From NCBI GenBank assembly GCA_947475895.1, contig CANJMF010000001.1, positions 310,001 through 374,000 on the forward strand: DNA of 64,000 nt, given 5' to 3'. Shown piece after piece: positions 8,658-19,473 of the stretch. The translations under genes were made by a program, and so were the position numbers. The notes beneath the pieces were generated by a model. That model saw only the letters and a program-made list of their open reading frames with translations. It made no database searches and was not told the origin of the DNA. How positions within the stretch are numbered: position 1 is the first letter of the stretch; each line of letters opens with the position of its first letter. The stretch is from Fidelibacterota bacterium. Lineage in GTDB: Bacteria; Pseudomonadota; Alphaproteobacteria; Rhodospirillales; Rhodospirillaceae.

Positions 8658-9947
8658 GTGACAGATCGTCCCTCTTCCGCACGTTTCCTCGCGGTCCTCC
8701 TGGTTGCGACCGCTATCGGCGCTGTAATCGGCGCCAGCGTGGCCATGCGGTTTTTGCAGCCTAAGCCTCAAGCGCCAGCTTCCACCGCTCAGTCGACACC
8801 AGCCGAAGCGCAAAAAGAATCCACCGTTCTCTATACCGAAGTCGACGTGAACGCCCTGCCCGGCTGGTCGCAGGATTCCGTGCAACAAGCGCTGCCGGCT
8901 TTGAAGCGCTCCTGCGCTGTGATGGCGAACAAAACCGACACCTACATCGGCGCGGGACCCATCGCGCGCCGGCCGGCCGCCTGGGCGAATGCGTGCGCGG
9001 CGCTTGAGCAAGTCGGCAGCGGCGACGCGGATTTACGCAATGCTTTGCTGCAGAATTTCACGCCCTATCGAGTCGCCTTGTCGCGCACCGATGAGGGCGA
9101 CCCCGACGATGCGGGCCTCTTTACGGCCTATTACGAGTCCGAGCTTCACGGGTCCTTCGTACGCGGCGGCAATTACCAAATTCCGATCTATGCCCCGCCG
9201 CGCAATCTCGTAACCGTCAATCTCAAGGACTTTGTTACCGACCTTCCCACGGGCGTACCCAACACTGTTGTCGGTCGCATCGACGGCAGCACCATGAAGC
9301 CTTTTTACACGCGCGAAGAGATCGACGCGCAAAACGCCATTGCTGATCAGGCGGACGTCCTCGCGTGGGCAAACGATCCGGTTGCGGTCAACATCTTGCA
9401 CATCCAAGGGTCCGGCCGCGTCCTCATGCCCGACGGACAGGTGCTTCGCCTCGGTTACGCCAGCAGCAACGGGCGCGTTTTCCGCCCCCTCAGCGCGATC
9501 CTACGTCAGGCCAACGTGCTGCCGCAGGGCATGCCCATGTCCATGGTTACGATCCGCGAATGGCTACAGCAACACGCCGACCAAGCCACCGAGTTGATGA
9601 ACAAGAACACCCGTTACATTTTCTTCCGCAAGCTCGACCTGGCCTCCACCGAGGACGGACCTTTGGGGGCACAGGGGGTTTCGCTGACGCCCGGCCGCTC
9701 GCTTGCCGTCGACCCCAGGTTCGTGCCCTTGGGGGTTCCGTTGTGGCTCGATACGCTCGATCCTGATGGTTCGCCGATTCAACGCCTCATGGTTGCGCAA
9801 GATGTAGGGTCGGCGATCTTGGGCCCCGTGCGCGGCGACATTTTCTGGGGTCACGGCGAAGATGCCTTCCAAAAGGCCGGCCGCATGCGCCATCAGGGGA
9901 AGTACTTCCTGTTCATCCCGAAAGCGCAGCCTCAACCGCCCGCTTAA
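8658..9947 (+). CDS. mltA: Membrane-bound lytic murein transglycosylase A
   Basis: 429-residue peptidoglycan lytic transglycosylase that cleaves the MurNAc-GlcNAc bond to give 1,6-anhydro ends. A GTG start gives an N-terminal membrane anchor (FLAVLLVATAIGAVIGASVAM) with no lipobox Cys, so it is probably tethered by an uncleaved helix. The MltA domain contains GLFTAYYESELHGS and HIQGSGRVLMPDG. The C-terminal 3D domain with its conserved Asp residues shows GRSLAVDPRFVPLGVPLWLDT and VAQDVGSAILGPVRGDIFWG. It lies 28 bases downstream of the Tim44-domain gene. Confidence 0.93.
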   Translation: MTDRPSSARFLAVLLVATAIGAVIGASVAMRFLQPKPQAPASTAQSTPAEAQKESTVLYTEVDVNALPGWSQDSVQQALPALKRSCAVMANKTDTYIGAGPIARRPAAWANACAALEQVGSGDADLRNALLQNFTPYRVALSRTDEGDPDDAGLFTAYYESELHGSFVRGGNYQIPIYAPPRNLVTVNLKDFVTDLPTGVPNTVVGRIDGSTMKPFYTREEIDAQNAIADQADVLAWANDPVAVNILHIQGSGRVLMPDGQVLRLGYASSNGRVFRPLSAILRQANVLPQGMPMSMVTIREWLQQHADQATELMNKNTRYIFFRKLDLASTEDGPLGAQGVSLTPGRSLAVDPRFVPLGVPLWLDTLDPDGSPIQRLMVAQDVGSAILGPVRGDIFWGHGEDAFQKAGRMRHQGKYFLFIPKAQPQPPA

Positions 9948-10059
9948 TGTGTTTAGAGTCAGGTAAACTTTACCGGTTAGTGTCCTGATCGCGATCCGGA
10001 TGTATGATTTCGCCGGATTGTCTGTTGTAAGTATCTGATCGGTAACGTTAAGAACGCCC

Positions 10060-10629
10060 ATGTCCAAAACCGGCGACAAGAAACGCGATCGCGCGCTGTA
10101 TACCCGCCTCGTCGAGTCCTACCAGGCAGACCGCGTCGGTATTTTCGTCGATTTTGACCGGCTCAATCATCCGAAGTCGCCCGTGTGGAACCCGTGGGAG
10201 AACATCGGCCCGTTGCTGATGATCCTGTTCGGATCGCTGGCGCTTATGGTCTTCATTCATATTCTGGTCGGCATCGCATCGATGATGCTGGGCGTGTTCT
10301 TCTATCTCTTCGTCATGCGCCCCTGGATCGCGCAACGCGTTTACCGCCGTGCCATCGACGCCGCCACCGAGAATCTTCACAACTGGAATCTGTTGTGGAA
10401 GCAAGGCGGCCTCGTCATCACGCTCAACTTCATGAACAAAACCCGCTGCGTGGCGCCCGATGGAGATTGGCGCGCCTTTGTGACGCGTTATTTACCGGAA
10501 ATGGAATTGGAAGGCGTCGAGGCCTATCAGAATTTCAACAGGATAGCGCGCGAAGAGGACGGCGAAGGAAAAGCCAAAGTCAGGTCGTCGATGGATCCCG
10601 ACGCGAAATATCAAGACATCAATATGTAG
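10060..10629 (+). CDS. Conserved hypothetical membrane protein
   Basis: 189 residues with no family I can name. A charged N-terminal stretch of about 45 residues is followed by two closely spaced hydrophobic segments (IGPLLMILFGSLALMVFIHILV and GIASMMLGVFFYLFVMRPW), then a soluble C-terminal half of about 100 residues with many charged and aromatic residues. It sits between mltA and smr, on the same strand. A 13-base palindrome GGTAAA-C-TTTACC (9962-9974) lies in the 112-base leader region and could be an operator. Confidence 0.7.
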   Translation: MSKTGDKKRDRALYTRLVESYQADRVGIFVDFDRLNHPKSPVWNPWENIGPLLMILFGSLALMVFIHILVGIASMMLGVFFYLFVMRPWIAQRVYRRAIDAATENLHNWNLLWKQGGLVITLNFMNKTRCVAPDGDWRAFVTRYLPEMELEGVEAYQNFNRIAREEDGEGKAKVRSSMDPDAKYQDINM

Positions 10630-10659
10630 AAGCATGGCTTCTGCTAAGTTAGCCATGCC

Positions 10660-11193
10660 ATGGCTCCGTCTCGTCGCGATATCAATTCCCACGATCTGAA
10701 ACTTTGGCGTCACGTGACACGCAATGTCAGCGCCTATCGTCCGTCGCGCGACTCGGCCCTGGAATCAGAAGACGAACCCCCCGCGGCCGCAAAACCCCGA
10801 CCCGCGCCGGCCATCATCGCCGCAACCGTTCCGCCAATGCCAGCGAAAGCCCTGACAATTGGGCGCACCGAAGACATGGATCGGCGTCAAGCGCGCCGCT
10901 TGAAACGCGGCGAGTTGCCGGTCGATGCGCGTCTCGATCTCCATGGCCTTACGCTCGATCGTGCCCACGCGGCATTGACGGGATTTATTCGCCGCGCCCA
11001 CGCGACCGGCTTGCGTCTCGTCGTCGTCGTGACGGGAAAAGGCGCAGAAGGCCGGGGCCGCATTCGCGCTGAAGCGCCTCATTGGCTCAACGCGCCGGAT
11101 CTGCGGCCACTCGTTCTTGCTGTGACGCATGCGCATCAAGGCGATGGCGGCGGCGGCGCGCTTTATGTGCTGCTGAAGCGAAAGCGTGGATAG
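10660..11193 (+). CDS. Smr-domain protein
   Basis: 177 residues with a C-terminal small MutS-related domain, marked by LDLHGLTLDRAHAALTGFI (the LDLHG motif) and VVVTGKGAEGRGRIR (the TGKG motif). The N-terminal half is Pro/Ala-rich and unstructured. Smr domains are nucleases acting on RNA or branched DNA; SmrB-type proteins cleave mRNA at collided ribosomes, though which type this is cannot be told here. The stop is only three bases from that of convergent xth. Confidence 0.85.
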   Translation: MAPSRRDINSHDLKLWRHVTRNVSAYRPSRDSALESEDEPPAAAKPRPAPAIIAATVPPMPAKALTIGRTEDMDRRQARRLKRGELPVDARLDLHGLTLDRAHAALTGFIRRAHATGLRLVVVVTGKGAEGRGRIRAEAPHWLNAPDLRPLVLAVTHAHQGDGGGGALYVLLKRKRG

Positions 11194-11196
11194 CTT

Positions 11197-12003
11197 TCAA
11201 GGCGGCGTGAGTTTCACAACCACCGGAACATGGTCCGACGGCGGCGTCCAGTGGCGCACGTCCACCATCACCTCGACCGCGGCGATCCGCTGACGCAGCG
11301 CGGGTGTCACCCAAATATGATCGAGACGCCGTCCCTTGTTGACTGCTTGCCAATCGGCGGCGCGATAACTCCACCACGTAAAGACGGGATCGTCCTCGGC
11401 GATGATTTCGCGCACGGCGTCCACAAAATAAAGCGAGCGCTTGACGCGCTCGATGGCAGCGATCTCAATCGGTGTGTGCGTAACGATGCGCGACATACGT
11501 GCGTGGTTCCAGACGTCGGCTGGTAAGGGCGCCACGTTAAAGTCGCCGGCTACGAAAGCTGCGTCGCGCAATCCGTGCGCGCCGGCAAAGTGATCGGCCA
11601 CGGCGTCGATGAATTTCAGCTTATGGGCAAACTTCGGATTCAGTTCGATGTCGGGAATCTGGCCTCCCGCCGGCACGTAAAGGCTATGTGCGGTAATGGG
11701 ATCGCCCTCGCGGTCAATCACCGCACTGATATGCCGAGCGTCGGCGCGTTCACAGTGTCCGTGCTGGCAAATGTCGCGCAGCGGATAGCGCGAAAGAATC
11801 GCAACACCGTTGCGTCCGCCATAACCCGCAAACGCCTGGTGCGCATAGCCCATCGCAGCGATTTCTGCGGTTGGAAACTTATCGTCGGGAACTTTGGTTT
11901 CCTGCAAGCAGATGACATCGGCTTGCGTCTCTTCGGACAAGCGCTCGAGTTGCCCCAGGCGCTTACGCAGCGAATTGATGTTCCAGCTTGCGATAGTCAG
12001 CAT
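11197..12003 (-). CDS. xth: Exodeoxyribonuclease III / AP endonuclease
   Basis: 268-residue Mg-dependent endonuclease/exonuclease/phosphatase-fold enzyme of base-excision repair. Motifs are ASWNINSLRKRL, CLQETKVPDDKFP (catalytic Glu), VAGDFNVAP (Asp/Asn) and the C-terminal SDHVPVVV (catalytic Asp-His). The start at 12003 (MLTIASWNINSLR) is chosen because the longer frame from 12075 would run through the strong terminator at 12029-12060 and adds residues not seen in the family. It is convergent with smr. Confidence 0.95.
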   Translation of the reverse strand: MLTIASWNINSLRKRLGQLERLSEETQADVICLQETKVPDDKFPTAEIAAMGYAHQAFAGYGGRNGVAILSRYPLRDICQHGHCERADARHISAVIDREGDPITAHSLYVPAGGQIPDIELNPKFAHKLKFIDAVADHFAGAHGLRDAAFVAGDFNVAPLPADVWNHARMSRIVTHTPIEIAAIERVKRSLYFVDAVREIIAEDDPVFTWWSYRAADWQAVNKGRRLDHIWVTPALRQRIAAVEVMVDVRHWTPPSDHVPVVVKLTPP

Positions 12004-12020
12004 GGACAAGGCGGTACCAC

Positions 12021-12060
12021 AAAAAAACGACGCCCGGTGTTGGGGGGAACACCGGGCGTC
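12021..12060 (-). terminator. Strong intrinsic terminator after lolA
   Basis: A perfect 13-base-pair stem (12029-12041 with 12048-12060) closes a six-base loop. Read on the minus strand, a run of seven T (12021-12027) follows almost at once. It terminates transcripts coming from ftsK-lolA and insulates xth, whose start codon lies 18 bases further on. Confidence 0.85.
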
Positions 12061-12258
12061 TAACGTACGCGTCACAGGTGATAGGGGGGATCACTCGGTG
12101 ACGGGCCACCACTTTGCGTGGCGACGTTGGTGGCTATATGGGTTGAAATTTCACGCGTGCAAACACGCGAGAGCGCACATCTGCTATGCGACGACCGCAA
12201 AACAAGAATTTCTAAATATAACAATCAGATAGCGGCGGTTCACAATTTTGTGAAACCC

Positions 12259-12864
12259 CTAATCCCGACTCCGCTGTTGCTTGCGGCTGTCATCCCGGAA
12301 CAACTTATCGTCAAGCTTCACGCCTGTTTTCGCGTCAAAAAGCGTGACGACGATTTCCTTTCGCTGCGCATCGACGACCCGCCACTGCTTGAACTCAAAC
12401 GGCGAGTCGGTGAACACCATCGTGAGTTTTCCGGCCGTCGAATCTTTGGCCATGGAAACGGTGATTTCGATGGTGCCCGCGCCGAGCTTCACGCCGCCCA
12501 TTTTGATGCTGGGATCGGCGAAGGAAAGATTTTGCTTCAAGAGAAGGCCCGCTGGCGTATCGCCCAGCGGGATCGAGCTCGTGTCTTTCATCTTGGTGTC
12601 GACGTAATTCAAAAACGTCCCATCGGCCACCAGCAACATGGGCGCCGGCGGATCGTAGACCAGGCGCATTTTTCCGGGCCGCGAGATGTAAAGATCGCCC
12701 TCGTGACTTGCGCCATCGGGGTCGGTCTGCACGAAGCGCGCCTTCAGCGTGGTGATGCTGTTGAAGTAATCCTCAACTTTCTTCAACGCTTCCGCTTCGC
12801 TTAATGCAAAAGCGGGCGTGGCGAAAAACAGGGGAAGGATCAGAAGCGCAAGACGTCGTTTCAT
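12259..12864 (-). CDS. lolA: Outer-membrane lipoprotein carrier protein LolA
   Basis: 201-residue periplasmic chaperone that carries lipoproteins from the LolCDE complex to the outer membrane. A classic signal peptide (MKRRLALLILPLFFATPAFA) is followed by the LolA fold, with VEDYFNSITTLKARFVQTDP and RPGKMRLVYDPP as the clearest family segments. It lies downstream of ftsK on the same strand, an arrangement common in proteobacteria, and is closed by the terminator at 12021-12060. Confidence 0.93.
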   Translation of the reverse strand: MKRRLALLILPLFFATPAFALSEAEALKKVEDYFNSITTLKARFVQTDPDGASHEGDLYISRPGKMRLVYDPPAPMLLVADGTFLNYVDTKMKDTSSIPLGDTPAGLLLKQNLSFADPSIKMGGVKLGAGTIEITVSMAKDSTAGKLTMVFTDSPFEFKQWRVVDAQRKEIVVTLFDAKTGVKLDDKLFRDDSRKQQRSRD

Positions 12865-12944
12865 AGGAACCGCATCGTTGTGGAAATCACATCCTAGAAC
12901 GTGGCGGCACAGTATGGCGATGCTATGGCCGTCGAAATAAGCGC

Positions 12945-15368
12945 TTAGTATTCCTGGGTGGGTGGCAGCAGAACTTCCCGCTTACCGACGTGGTTCGCGC
13001 GCGAAATCATGCCCTGTTGTTCCATCTGTTCGATAATCGTCGCGGCCCGATTGTAGCCAATCTGCAAATGGCGCTGGATAAAGCTGGTGGACGCCTTGCG
13101 CTCCTTGGCGACGATGGCCACGGCGCGGTCGAACAATCCGTCGCCGCCCGAGGTATTGCCGCCGGCAGCACCGCCAAAGCCCGGGACGTCTTCCATATCG
13201 GTTTCTTCGGTGACTTCTTCCAGATAGTCGGGCTGCGCCTGCTCGCGCAGATGCTTGGTGACTTCTTCCACTTCCCGGTCGCTGACGAAGGGACCGTGCA
13301 CGCGGGTAATACGTCCGCCGGCCGCCATATAAAGCATGTCGCCTTGCCCCAGCAGCTGTTCACCGCCCTGCTCGCCCAAAATGGTGCGGCTGTCGATCTT
13401 CGATGTGACCTGGAAGCTGATGCGGGTCGGGAAGTTGGCTTTGATCGTACCGGTGATGACGTCGACGCTGGGGCGTTGCGTCGCCATGATGACGTGAATG
13501 CCGGCGGCGCGGGCCATTTGCGCCAGGCGTTGCACGGCGGCTTCGACATCTTTGCCTGCCACCAACATCAAATCCGCCATTTCGTCGATGATCACGACGA
13601 TGTAAGGCAGCGGCGTCAGATCGAGGTCCTGTTCTTCATACGTCGGCTTGCCGGTACCCGGATCGAACCCGGTCTGCACCGTGCGCTTTAGCGACTGGCC
13701 TTTCTTGGCGGCTTCTTGAAGACGCTGATTGTAGCCGGCCACATTGCGCACGGATAATTGGCTCATGGCGCGATAGCGGTTTTCCATTTCGCGCACGACC
13801 CACTTCAACGCCATCACGGCTTTGCCGGGTTCGGTCACGACTGGGGCCAGCAGGTGAGGAATGCCGTCGTAGGACGACAGTTCCAACATCTTCGGATCGA
13901 TCATGATGAAGCGCACATCGGCCGGTGTGTTGCGATACAGCAGCGACATGATCATCGTGTTGATGGCGACGGACTTGCCCGAACCGGTCGTACCGGCCAC
14001 TAGCAAGTGCGGCATGCGCGCCAGATCGGCGAACACAGGCTCACCGCCAATATCTTTGCCCAGCGCCAACACCAGTTTTCCGTCGTTCTTTTCAAACTCG
14101 TCTGACGACAGCATTTCGCGTAACAGCACGCCTTCGCGGTTGGTGTTCGGCAACTCGATCCCGATGACTGTCCGTCCCGGCACAACGGCGATACGCACGG
14201 ATACCGCGCTCATAGAGCGGGCGATATCGTCGGCCAGGGAAACCACGCGCGCTGTCTTGGTGCCGGGTGCCGGCTCCAATTCGTAAAGCGTCACAACAGG
14301 ACCCGGGCGCACTTTGACGATCTCGCCTTTGATGCCGAAATCGTCGAGGACGGATTCCAACATGCGCGCGTTGGATTCCAGTGCCTCGCGGCTAATGGTT
14401 TTGCTGGCGCGATCGCCTGTGGGTGCGGCCAGAATTTCCAAGTGCGGTAAATCGAACCCTTTCTTTGCGTCCGGCAACAGCGAGCCTTGGCGTGCCGCGA
14501 TTTCGCGCTTAGAGGGCTTGGTCGTCTTGACGCGCGGCGCAACAATCGAGGTTTCCTTCGGTTGCGGCGCGACGGCTTCTTCTTCGTCCTTTACTTCCTC
14601 TTCGGCAATGGCGACGCGGGCTGCCGGCTTCTCGCTCTTTTTCTCGCGCGTGATTTCCAATTTTGGCTCGCGCTCTTCCTTCAGATGCTCCGTCGCGCTG
14701 CGCAAGCTGGCGATACCGCCCACGGTCGCACCGAAAAGCGCTTTTATTGCGTTTGCAGTACCGGCGAAAAACGCCGCTACGTGTTGGCTTTGCAGCGTCA
14801 TCGCCCACGCCGCCGCGAAAGCGCCCGCGCCACCGGCGGCAACACTCGTGGCGATTCGAACGATTTCGCCTAAGGGATACACATTCGCGAATAAGCGATC
14901 ATGACGCGCGATCAAATCCACCAACACATGCCCGGCCGAGCCACCGAAGCCGGCGGCAATGGGCCACGCGTCAGGCGCGGGAATGCCTGCAGCGGCCATG
15001 GCGATCAAAAGCATCGCAGCGAAAACAGTAATCGTGCGCAACCACAACCAGCTCACCATTTCGGCGCGCATCAGACGCATCGCCCAAGCACCAAGCGCGC
15101 CCACAAGAACGAACGCGCCAAGTCCGCTGGCTTGCAACAAAATGTCGGCCACGATCGCGCCGATAAACCCCAAGGCATTCTCCGGCGTCGTATGCGTCGC
15201 AGTGTTGAGGGACGGATCGGTGGCTGTGTAAGTCAAAAGCGAAAGCGCAATTGCCGCGGCTATCAGCAGGACAACAAGACCCGCAGCAAAGAGAAGGCTG
15301 CGTTTGAGCATCTCGGCCCACGCCGGCGGCAGGAACGGAACATTCTGAGCGCGAACGGCTGTGTTCAT
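12945..15368 (-). CDS. ftsK: DNA translocase FtsK
   Basis: 807-residue septal DNA pump that clears and segregates chromosome ends at division and activates XerCD. The N-terminal 200 residues contain about four membrane segments (for example [20 protein letters not shown]). A charged linker of about 100 residues follows, much shorter than in E. coli. The motor has Walker [16 protein letters not shown] and Walker [12 protein letters not shown]. The winged-helix gamma domain ([20 protein letters not shown]) ends the protein. Its ATG overlaps the stop of the upstream aminotransferase by four bases; lolA follows. Confidence 0.96.
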   Translation of the reverse strand: MNTAVRAQNVPFLPPAWAEMLKRSLLFAAGLVVLLIAAAIALSLLTYTATDPSLNTATHTTPENALGFIGAIVADILLQASGLGAFVLVGALGAWAMRLMRAEMVSWLWLRTITVFAAMLLIAMAAAGIPAPDAWPIAAGFGGSAGHVLVDLIARHDRLFANVYPLGEIVRIATSVAAGGAGAFAAAWAMTLQSQHVAAFFAGTANAIKALFGATVGGIASLRSATEHLKEEREPKLEITREKKSEKPAARVAIAEEEVKDEEEAVAPQPKETSIVAPRVKTTKPSKREIAARQGSLLPDAKKGFDLPHLEILAAPTGDRASKTISREALESNARMLESVLDDFGIKGEIVKVRPGPVVTLYELEPAPGTKTARVVSLADDIARSMSAVSVRIAVVPGRTVIGIELPNTNREGVLLREMLSSDEFEKNDGKLVLALGKDIGGEPVFADLARMPHLLVAGTTGSGKSVAINTMIMSLLYRNTPADVRFIMIDPKMLELSSYDGIPHLLAPVVTEPGKAVMALKWVVREMENRYRAMSQLSVRNVAGYNQRLQEAAKKGQSLKRTVQTGFDPGTGKPTYEEQDLDLTPLPYIVVIIDEMADLMLVAGKDVEAAVQRLAQMARAAGIHVIMATQRPSVDVITGTIKANFPTRISFQVTSKIDSRTILGEQGGEQLLGQGDMLYMAAGGRITRVHGPFVSDREVEEVTKHLREQAQPDYLEEVTEETDMEDVPGFGGAAGGNTSGGDGLFDRAVAIVAKERKASTSFIQRHLQIGYNRAATIIEQMEQQGMISRANHVGKREVLLPPTQEY

Positions 15369-16564
15369 GGCGTCATCCCCTCAAGGATTTGCTTCATACG
15401 GACAAGAGCGTCTTTGGTCGTGCTTTGGTCGTGAACAAGAGCGACGCGGATATAGGGCGCGCCCGGATTTTCGGCGTTCGCTTGTGGCCGCGCGAGATAG
15501 CGGCCGGGCAGCACGCGCACGCCGGCGCTGCGCCACAGTTCTTTGGCCGCGGCTTCGCCGTCGCCCACATCGAGCCACAGAAAAAATCCACCGGCAGGCC
15601 GATAGAAGCCATGCGTGTTGCCGAAGATGGCAGCGGCATCGTCAAACTTGGCGCGATACAGCGTACGGTTTAGTTCGACGTGCGCCTCGTCGTTCCATAA
15701 TGCCGTGGCAGCAGCCATGACCGGCAGCGGCTGCACAGCACCTGCATGGGCGCGCAGCTTGGAAAATTTCGCGATCAGGTCTTCGTCGCCTGCCACGAAC
15801 CCTGCGCGTAAGCCTGGAACGCTCGAGCGCTTCGACAGCGAATTGAAAACCAGAACGTTCTTCAAGCCTTCGCCCAGTTCGGCGCAGGCTTGCAGCATGC
15901 CGGGCGGCGGCGCGTCAGCGTAGATCTCGGAGTAGCATTCGTCCGACACGACAACGAAGTCGTGCTTGCGGGCGAGGCGCACGATGTCCTTCAAGCGGGC
16001 AAGATTGGCCACGGTACCCTGCGGATTGGCGGGCGTGCAGATGTAGATCATGGCTGTGCGTGCCAGCTCCGATTCGCTCACGGCACCGTAATCAGGCTGG
16101 AAGCCAAGATTTTTGGTCGCGGGCACGAAAATCGGCACGGCGTCGGCCATGACGGCCGCGCCAAAATACACCTGATAGAACGGGTTCGGCATGAGAACAG
16201 CCGGCTGTTGCCCGTTTTTGCGGGGCGGCACACATAACTGCGCCGCCATGAACAACCCCTCGCGCGTGCCTGCCATCGGCAGAACATGCTTTTCGGGATC
16301 GAGGAAATTTGCCGGCAACTCATACCGGCGCGTGCACCATGCCGTGACGGCGGCGCGATACACGGGCGTTCCGGCCGTCGGGGGATACTTTCCCCAATCA
16401 CCGGCACTTTTCGAGAGGGCGGCGAGCAGCAGAGCCGGCGGCTCATGCTGCGGTTCGCCAATCCCCATATTCACGGTGGGCACGGCAGGTTCGATCCCTG
16501 CCAACAGCGCCGCAAGGCGCTGAAACGGGTATTCCGTCAGCCCATCCAATCGGTTGTTGTACAT
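15365..16564 (-). CDS. PLP-dependent aminotransferase (DapC-like)
   Basis: 399-residue fold-type I aminotransferase of class I/II. PLP-site features are [44 protein letters not shown] and the Schiff-base Lys in [17 protein letters not shown]. Overall it resembles proteobacterial N-succinyldiaminopimelate aminotransferases (dapC), which would serve lysine and peptidoglycan synthesis, but substrate specificity in this class cannot be fixed by eye. It overlaps the start of ftsK by four bases, suggesting an aminotransferase-ftsK-lolA operon. Confidence 0.85.
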   Translation of the reverse strand: MYNNRLDGLTEYPFQRLAALLAGIEPAVPTVNMGIGEPQHEPPALLLAALSKSAGDWGKYPPTAGTPVYRAAVTAWCTRRYELPANFLDPEKHVLPMAGTREGLFMAAQLCVPPRKNGQQPAVLMPNPFYQVYFGAAVMADAVPIFVPATKNLGFQPDYGAVSESELARTAMIYICTPANPQGTVANLARLKDIVRLARKHDFVVVSDECYSEIYADAPPPGMLQACAELGEGLKNVLVFNSLSKRSSVPGLRAGFVAGDEDLIAKFSKLRAHAGAVQPLPVMAAATALWNDEAHVELNRTLYRAKFDDAAAIFGNTHGFYRPAGGFFLWLDVGDGEAAAKELWRSAGVRVLPGRYLARPQANAENPGAPYIRVALVHDQSTTKDALVRMKQILEGMTP

Positions 16565-16809
16565 TCTTCATCCACGTCGCGAAGCGTGCGTCGAATTTCG
16601 CCCATGAACGTATACGAAACCTGAAGAAAAGGCAAAAAATGTTGCAGTTTCAGTAGGCTCTAGGGTGATCTTGAGTTTTTAAAGCAAGAAACAAGTCGCG
16701 CGGGACGTTGAAATTATAATACCTGGTACTAATTTCGATACCAAATGTGAGAGTGACAAGGCCATGATTAGATTCGCGGCCGCTCATCATATAAATGTAC
16801 CAGGATATA
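16565..16809. other. AT-rich spacer with an inverted repeat between hemW and the aminotransferase
   Basis: These 245 bases hold no gene that I recognise and are visibly richer in A and T than their surroundings. Perfect 8-base inverted arms CCTGGTAC (16722-16729) and GTACCAGG (16797-16804) extend imperfectly into flanking TAAT/TATTA. A second local dyad is GGTA...TACC around 16725-16742. It should contain the promoter of the aminotransferase-ftsK-lolA operon. Confidence 0.4.
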
Positions 16810-18000
16810 TTAAATTAGGAGGGCGCGGAGAACCGCATTCAACGCTAGCCGCCCTTTTGCCGTGACGGCTAAGTGCGTCGGAGTATCGATCAGGAAGCCG
16901 TCCCCGACCAGGCGCGTCACGGTTTCGGTTTTGATGATCTCGTTTAACGGCCGACGCCCCAACCGCGCGAATCGCGCCTTGTCGACGCCTTCAGTAATGC
17001 GCAGGCCCATCATCACCAGCTCTTCGGCCCGCAAACCCACAGGCAGGGCGTCCTCTTCCTGCGTCCCATGACCAAGAGCATTCACGCGTTTGAGCCACAG
17101 CGCCGGCGCCTTTACTTGCGTCACCGCATGGGTCGCGCCATCGAAGGTTAAACGCCCGTGCGCGCCGGGACCGACGCCCACGTAATCGCCGCCGCGCCAG
17201 TAGATGAGATTGTGCCGGCAGGCCGCATCGTCTTTCGCGTGATTGGAAACTTCGTAAGCCGGATACCCCGCGACCCCGCACATTTCCTGCGTCAATTCGT
17301 ACAGGCCGGCCGCATCGTCCTCGTTGGGCAGTTGGAATTCGCCGCGTGCGTGCGCCGCATGCATGGCGGTGCCCGGCTCCATGGTGAGTTGATAGAGCGA
17401 CAGATGCGTGATGCCGTGATCGGCGACTTCGCTTAAAGCCTCGCGCAATTCCTCACGCCACTTTTGTGCGCTCTGTCCGGGCCGCGCATAAATCAAATCG
17501 AACGACACGCGCGGGAATGTATTCGCCGCATTGCGCCACGCATGACGCGCTTGTCCGACGTCATGATGTCGCCCCAAAAATTTCAAATCCGTTTCGTTCA
17601 AGGCCTGCACGCCCATGGACAAGCGATTGACACCGGCATTGTGGATCGCATGAAAGCGCTGCGTATCGACGGTGCCGGGATTGGCTTCCAGCGTGATTTC
17701 GAGATCGTTCGCTGTCGACCAATGCTTGCGCGCGGCATCGATAATATCGGCGACGGTTTGTGGATCCATAAGCGACGGCGTGCCGCCGCCGAAGAAAATA
17801 CTTGTGAGCGTGCGGCCTGGAACACGCGCGGCAAAGTGCTCCAATTCCGTCAACAACGCATCGCGCCATGCGGTCTGATCTACTTTCTCGGCGACGTGGC
17901 TGTTGAAATCGCAGTAAGGGCACTTCGACATGCAGAAGGGCCAGTGGACATACAGTCCAAAACCTTCGCCGGGTCCTTCGGTGGGTTCTACTGGAAGCAA
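16810..18000 (-). CDS. hemW: HemW-type radical SAM protein
   Basis: 396 residues related to oxygen-independent coproporphyrinogen oxidase. The radical-SAM cluster motif [13 protein letters not shown] occurs near residue 23, followed by the family segments [12 protein letters not shown] and [19 protein letters not shown]. Proteins of this subgroup (HemW) bind heme and act as heme chaperones rather than decarboxylases; the CxxxCxYCDF form fits HemW. It overlaps rdgB by 13 bases and is the last gene of rph-rdgB-hemW, an order widespread in alphaproteobacteria. Confidence 0.9.
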   Translation of the reverse strand: MLPVEPTEGPGEGFGLYVHWPFCMSKCPYCDFNSHVAEKVDQTAWRDALLTELEHFAARVPGRTLTSIFFGGGTPSLMDPQTVADIIDAARKHWSTANDLEITLEANPGTVDTQRFHAIHNAGVNRLSMGVQALNETDLKFLGRHHDVGQARHAWRNAANTFPRVSFDLIYARPGQSAQKWREELREALSEVADHGITHLSLYQLTMEPGTAMHAAHARGEFQLPNEDDAAGLYELTQEMCGVAGYPAYEVSNHAKDDAACRHNLIYWRGGDYVGVGPGAHGRLTFDGATHAVTQVKAPALWLKRVNALGHGTQEEDALPVGLRAEELVMMGLRITEGVDKARFARLGRRPLNEIIKTETVTRLVGDGFLIDTPTHLAVTAKGRLALNAVLRALLI

Positions 18001-18587
18001 GCGCGCACGAGCTGTTCAAAAGCCTGCGCGCGGTGACTGATGGCGTGTTTTTCGGGAGGCGTCATTTCCGCGAATGTCACGTCATAGCCGTCGGCGATGA
18101 AAATGGGATCGTAGCCAAAACCCTTGGTCCCACGGGCCGGAAACACCAGCCGGCCTTTCACGTCGCCCTCGAAAGAATCGCAATGTCCGTCGGGCCACGC
18201 AAGCGAAAGCGCGCACACAAACCGCGCGCGACGGTTGGGATTTTCGCCAAGTTCCGTTTCCACGCGCGCCATGGCCGCCGCAAAATCTTTGCTCGGCCCC
18301 GCCCAGCGCGCGGAATAAATTCCAGGCGCGCCATTTAGCGCATCCACGCTCATGCCAGAATCGTCCGCCAGCGCCGGCAACCCCGTCGCCGTCGCTGCAG
18401 CGCGCGCCTTCAGTTCGGCGTTCGCGATATAGGTTGTTCCGGTTTCTTCCGGCTCGGGCAGGTTCAATTCGCCCGCCGAGATCACGTCGATGTTAAATGG
18501 CGCCAAAAGTTCGCGAATTTCGCGGGCCTTGCCGGCGTTGTGGCTGGCGACAATGAGTTTGCCGCCGGTGAAGCGGCGCGCCGCCAT
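17988..18587 (-). CDS. rdgB: dITP/XTP pyrophosphatase
   Basis: 199-residue Ham1-family enzyme that removes deaminated purine nucleotides (dITP, XTP) from the pool. Motifs are [12 protein letters not shown] (SHN..K), [38 protein letters not shown] and the C-terminal [10 protein letters not shown]. The ATG lies directly after the rph stop codon and the 3' end overlaps hemW, so the three genes are probably translated from one message. Confidence 0.95.
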   Translation of the reverse strand: MAARRFTGGKLIVASHNAGKAREIRELLAPFNIDVISAGELNLPEPEETGTTYIANAELKARAAATATGLPALADDSGMSVDALNGAPGIYSARWAGPSKDFAAAMARVETELGENPNRRARFVCALSLAWPDGHCDSFEGDVKGRLVFPARGTKGFGYDPIFIADGYDVTFAEMTPPEKHAISHRAQAFEQLVRACFQ

Positions 18588-19328
18588 TTAGAGGCCGGCC
18601 TTCGCCAATGCCGCGCGCTGCAAATCCACCAACTGCGCGATGCCGTTTTTGGCCAACCCAAGCAACGACAAAAACTCGTGTTCCTCGAAGGGGTGATCTT
18701 CGGCGGTGCCTTGCACTTCAACAATCTTGCCCGATGCGGTCAGCACAAAGTTTGCATCGGCCTGTGCGCCGGAATCTTCCACGTAATCCAGATCGAGCAC
18801 CGGCACGCCCTTTACCAAACCGCAGCTCACGGCAGCAACAGGTTCGCGCAGCGGAAGTTTGGTAATGGCGCCCAAGCGCTTCATGGTCGCGAAGGCCTGG
18901 TGAAGCGCCAGGTAGCCGCCGGTCACACTGGCGGTCCGAGTTCCGCCGTCGGCTTGAATGACGTCGCAATCCACGCGCACCTGAATCTCGCCGAACCCAC
19001 GGATCTCAGTCACGGCGCGCAAGGCCCGCCCGATCAAGCGCTGGATTTCCTGCGTGCGGCCCGACTGTCCGCCTTTGGCGGCTTCCCGCGCCATGCGCGT
19101 ATTGGTCGAGCGGGGCAGCATCCCGTACTCGGCCGTCACCCAGCCTTTACCCGTGTTTTTCAGCCAGGGCGGCACGGACTCTTCAACGGTGGCGAGGCAT
19201 AACACATGCGTGTCGCCGAATTTCACGAGGCACGAGCCCTCGGCGTGCTTATTCACACCCAGCTCGAAACTCACATTGCGCAGGGAATTGGCTGCCCGGT
19301 CGGCGGTACGTTTGATCATGCTGTTCAT
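18588..19328 (-). CDS. rph: Ribonuclease PH
   Basis: 246-residue phosphorolytic 3'-exoribonuclease that trims tRNA precursors. The family start [17 protein letters not shown], the phosphate-site segment [12 protein letters not shown] and [15 protein letters not shown] are intact, and the C-terminus is full length, unlike the truncated E. coli K-12 form. It is divergent from hrcA across 145 bases, a classic neighbourhood (rph/hrcA divergent) in alphaproteobacteria. Confidence 0.96.
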   Translation of the reverse strand: MNSMIKRTADRAANSLRNVSFELGVNKHAEGSCLVKFGDTHVLCLATVEESVPPWLKNTGKGWVTAEYGMLPRSTNTRMAREAAKGGQSGRTQEIQRLIGRALRAVTEIRGFGEIQVRVDCDVIQADGGTRTASVTGGYLALHQAFATMKRLGAITKLPLREPVAAVSCGLVKGVPVLDLDYVEDSGAQADANFVLTASGKIVEVQGTAEDHPFEEHEFLSLLGLAKNGIAQLVDLQRAALAKAGL

Positions 19329-19411
19329 GAAGGTGCTCTAACACCCGCACGCCATGAGGTCAAAGGCATGGAAAACCACGCGAAACGGTAGGTTTCCCAA
19401 GCCCGCCCGCA

Positions 19412-19440
19412 TTGACGACCCCCATCCTGCGGCTTACATA
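19412..19440 (+). promoter_or_regulatory. Sigma-70-type promoter of hrcA
   Basis: TTGACG (19412-19417) and TACATA (19435-19440) are separated by 17 bases, and the hrcA ATG lies 33 bases after the -10 element. No CIRCE inverted repeat (TTAGCACTC/GAGTGCTAA) was found here, so hrcA does not look autoregulated through CIRCE. Confidence 0.5.
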
Positions 19441-19473
19441 GCGGACATCATCTTTATCCGGATTTGAACCACC

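Noticed and set aside
12004-12075. Longer xth start at 12075
   Set aside because: It would translate through a 13-base-pair terminator hairpin, and the extra 24 residues do not resemble the family.
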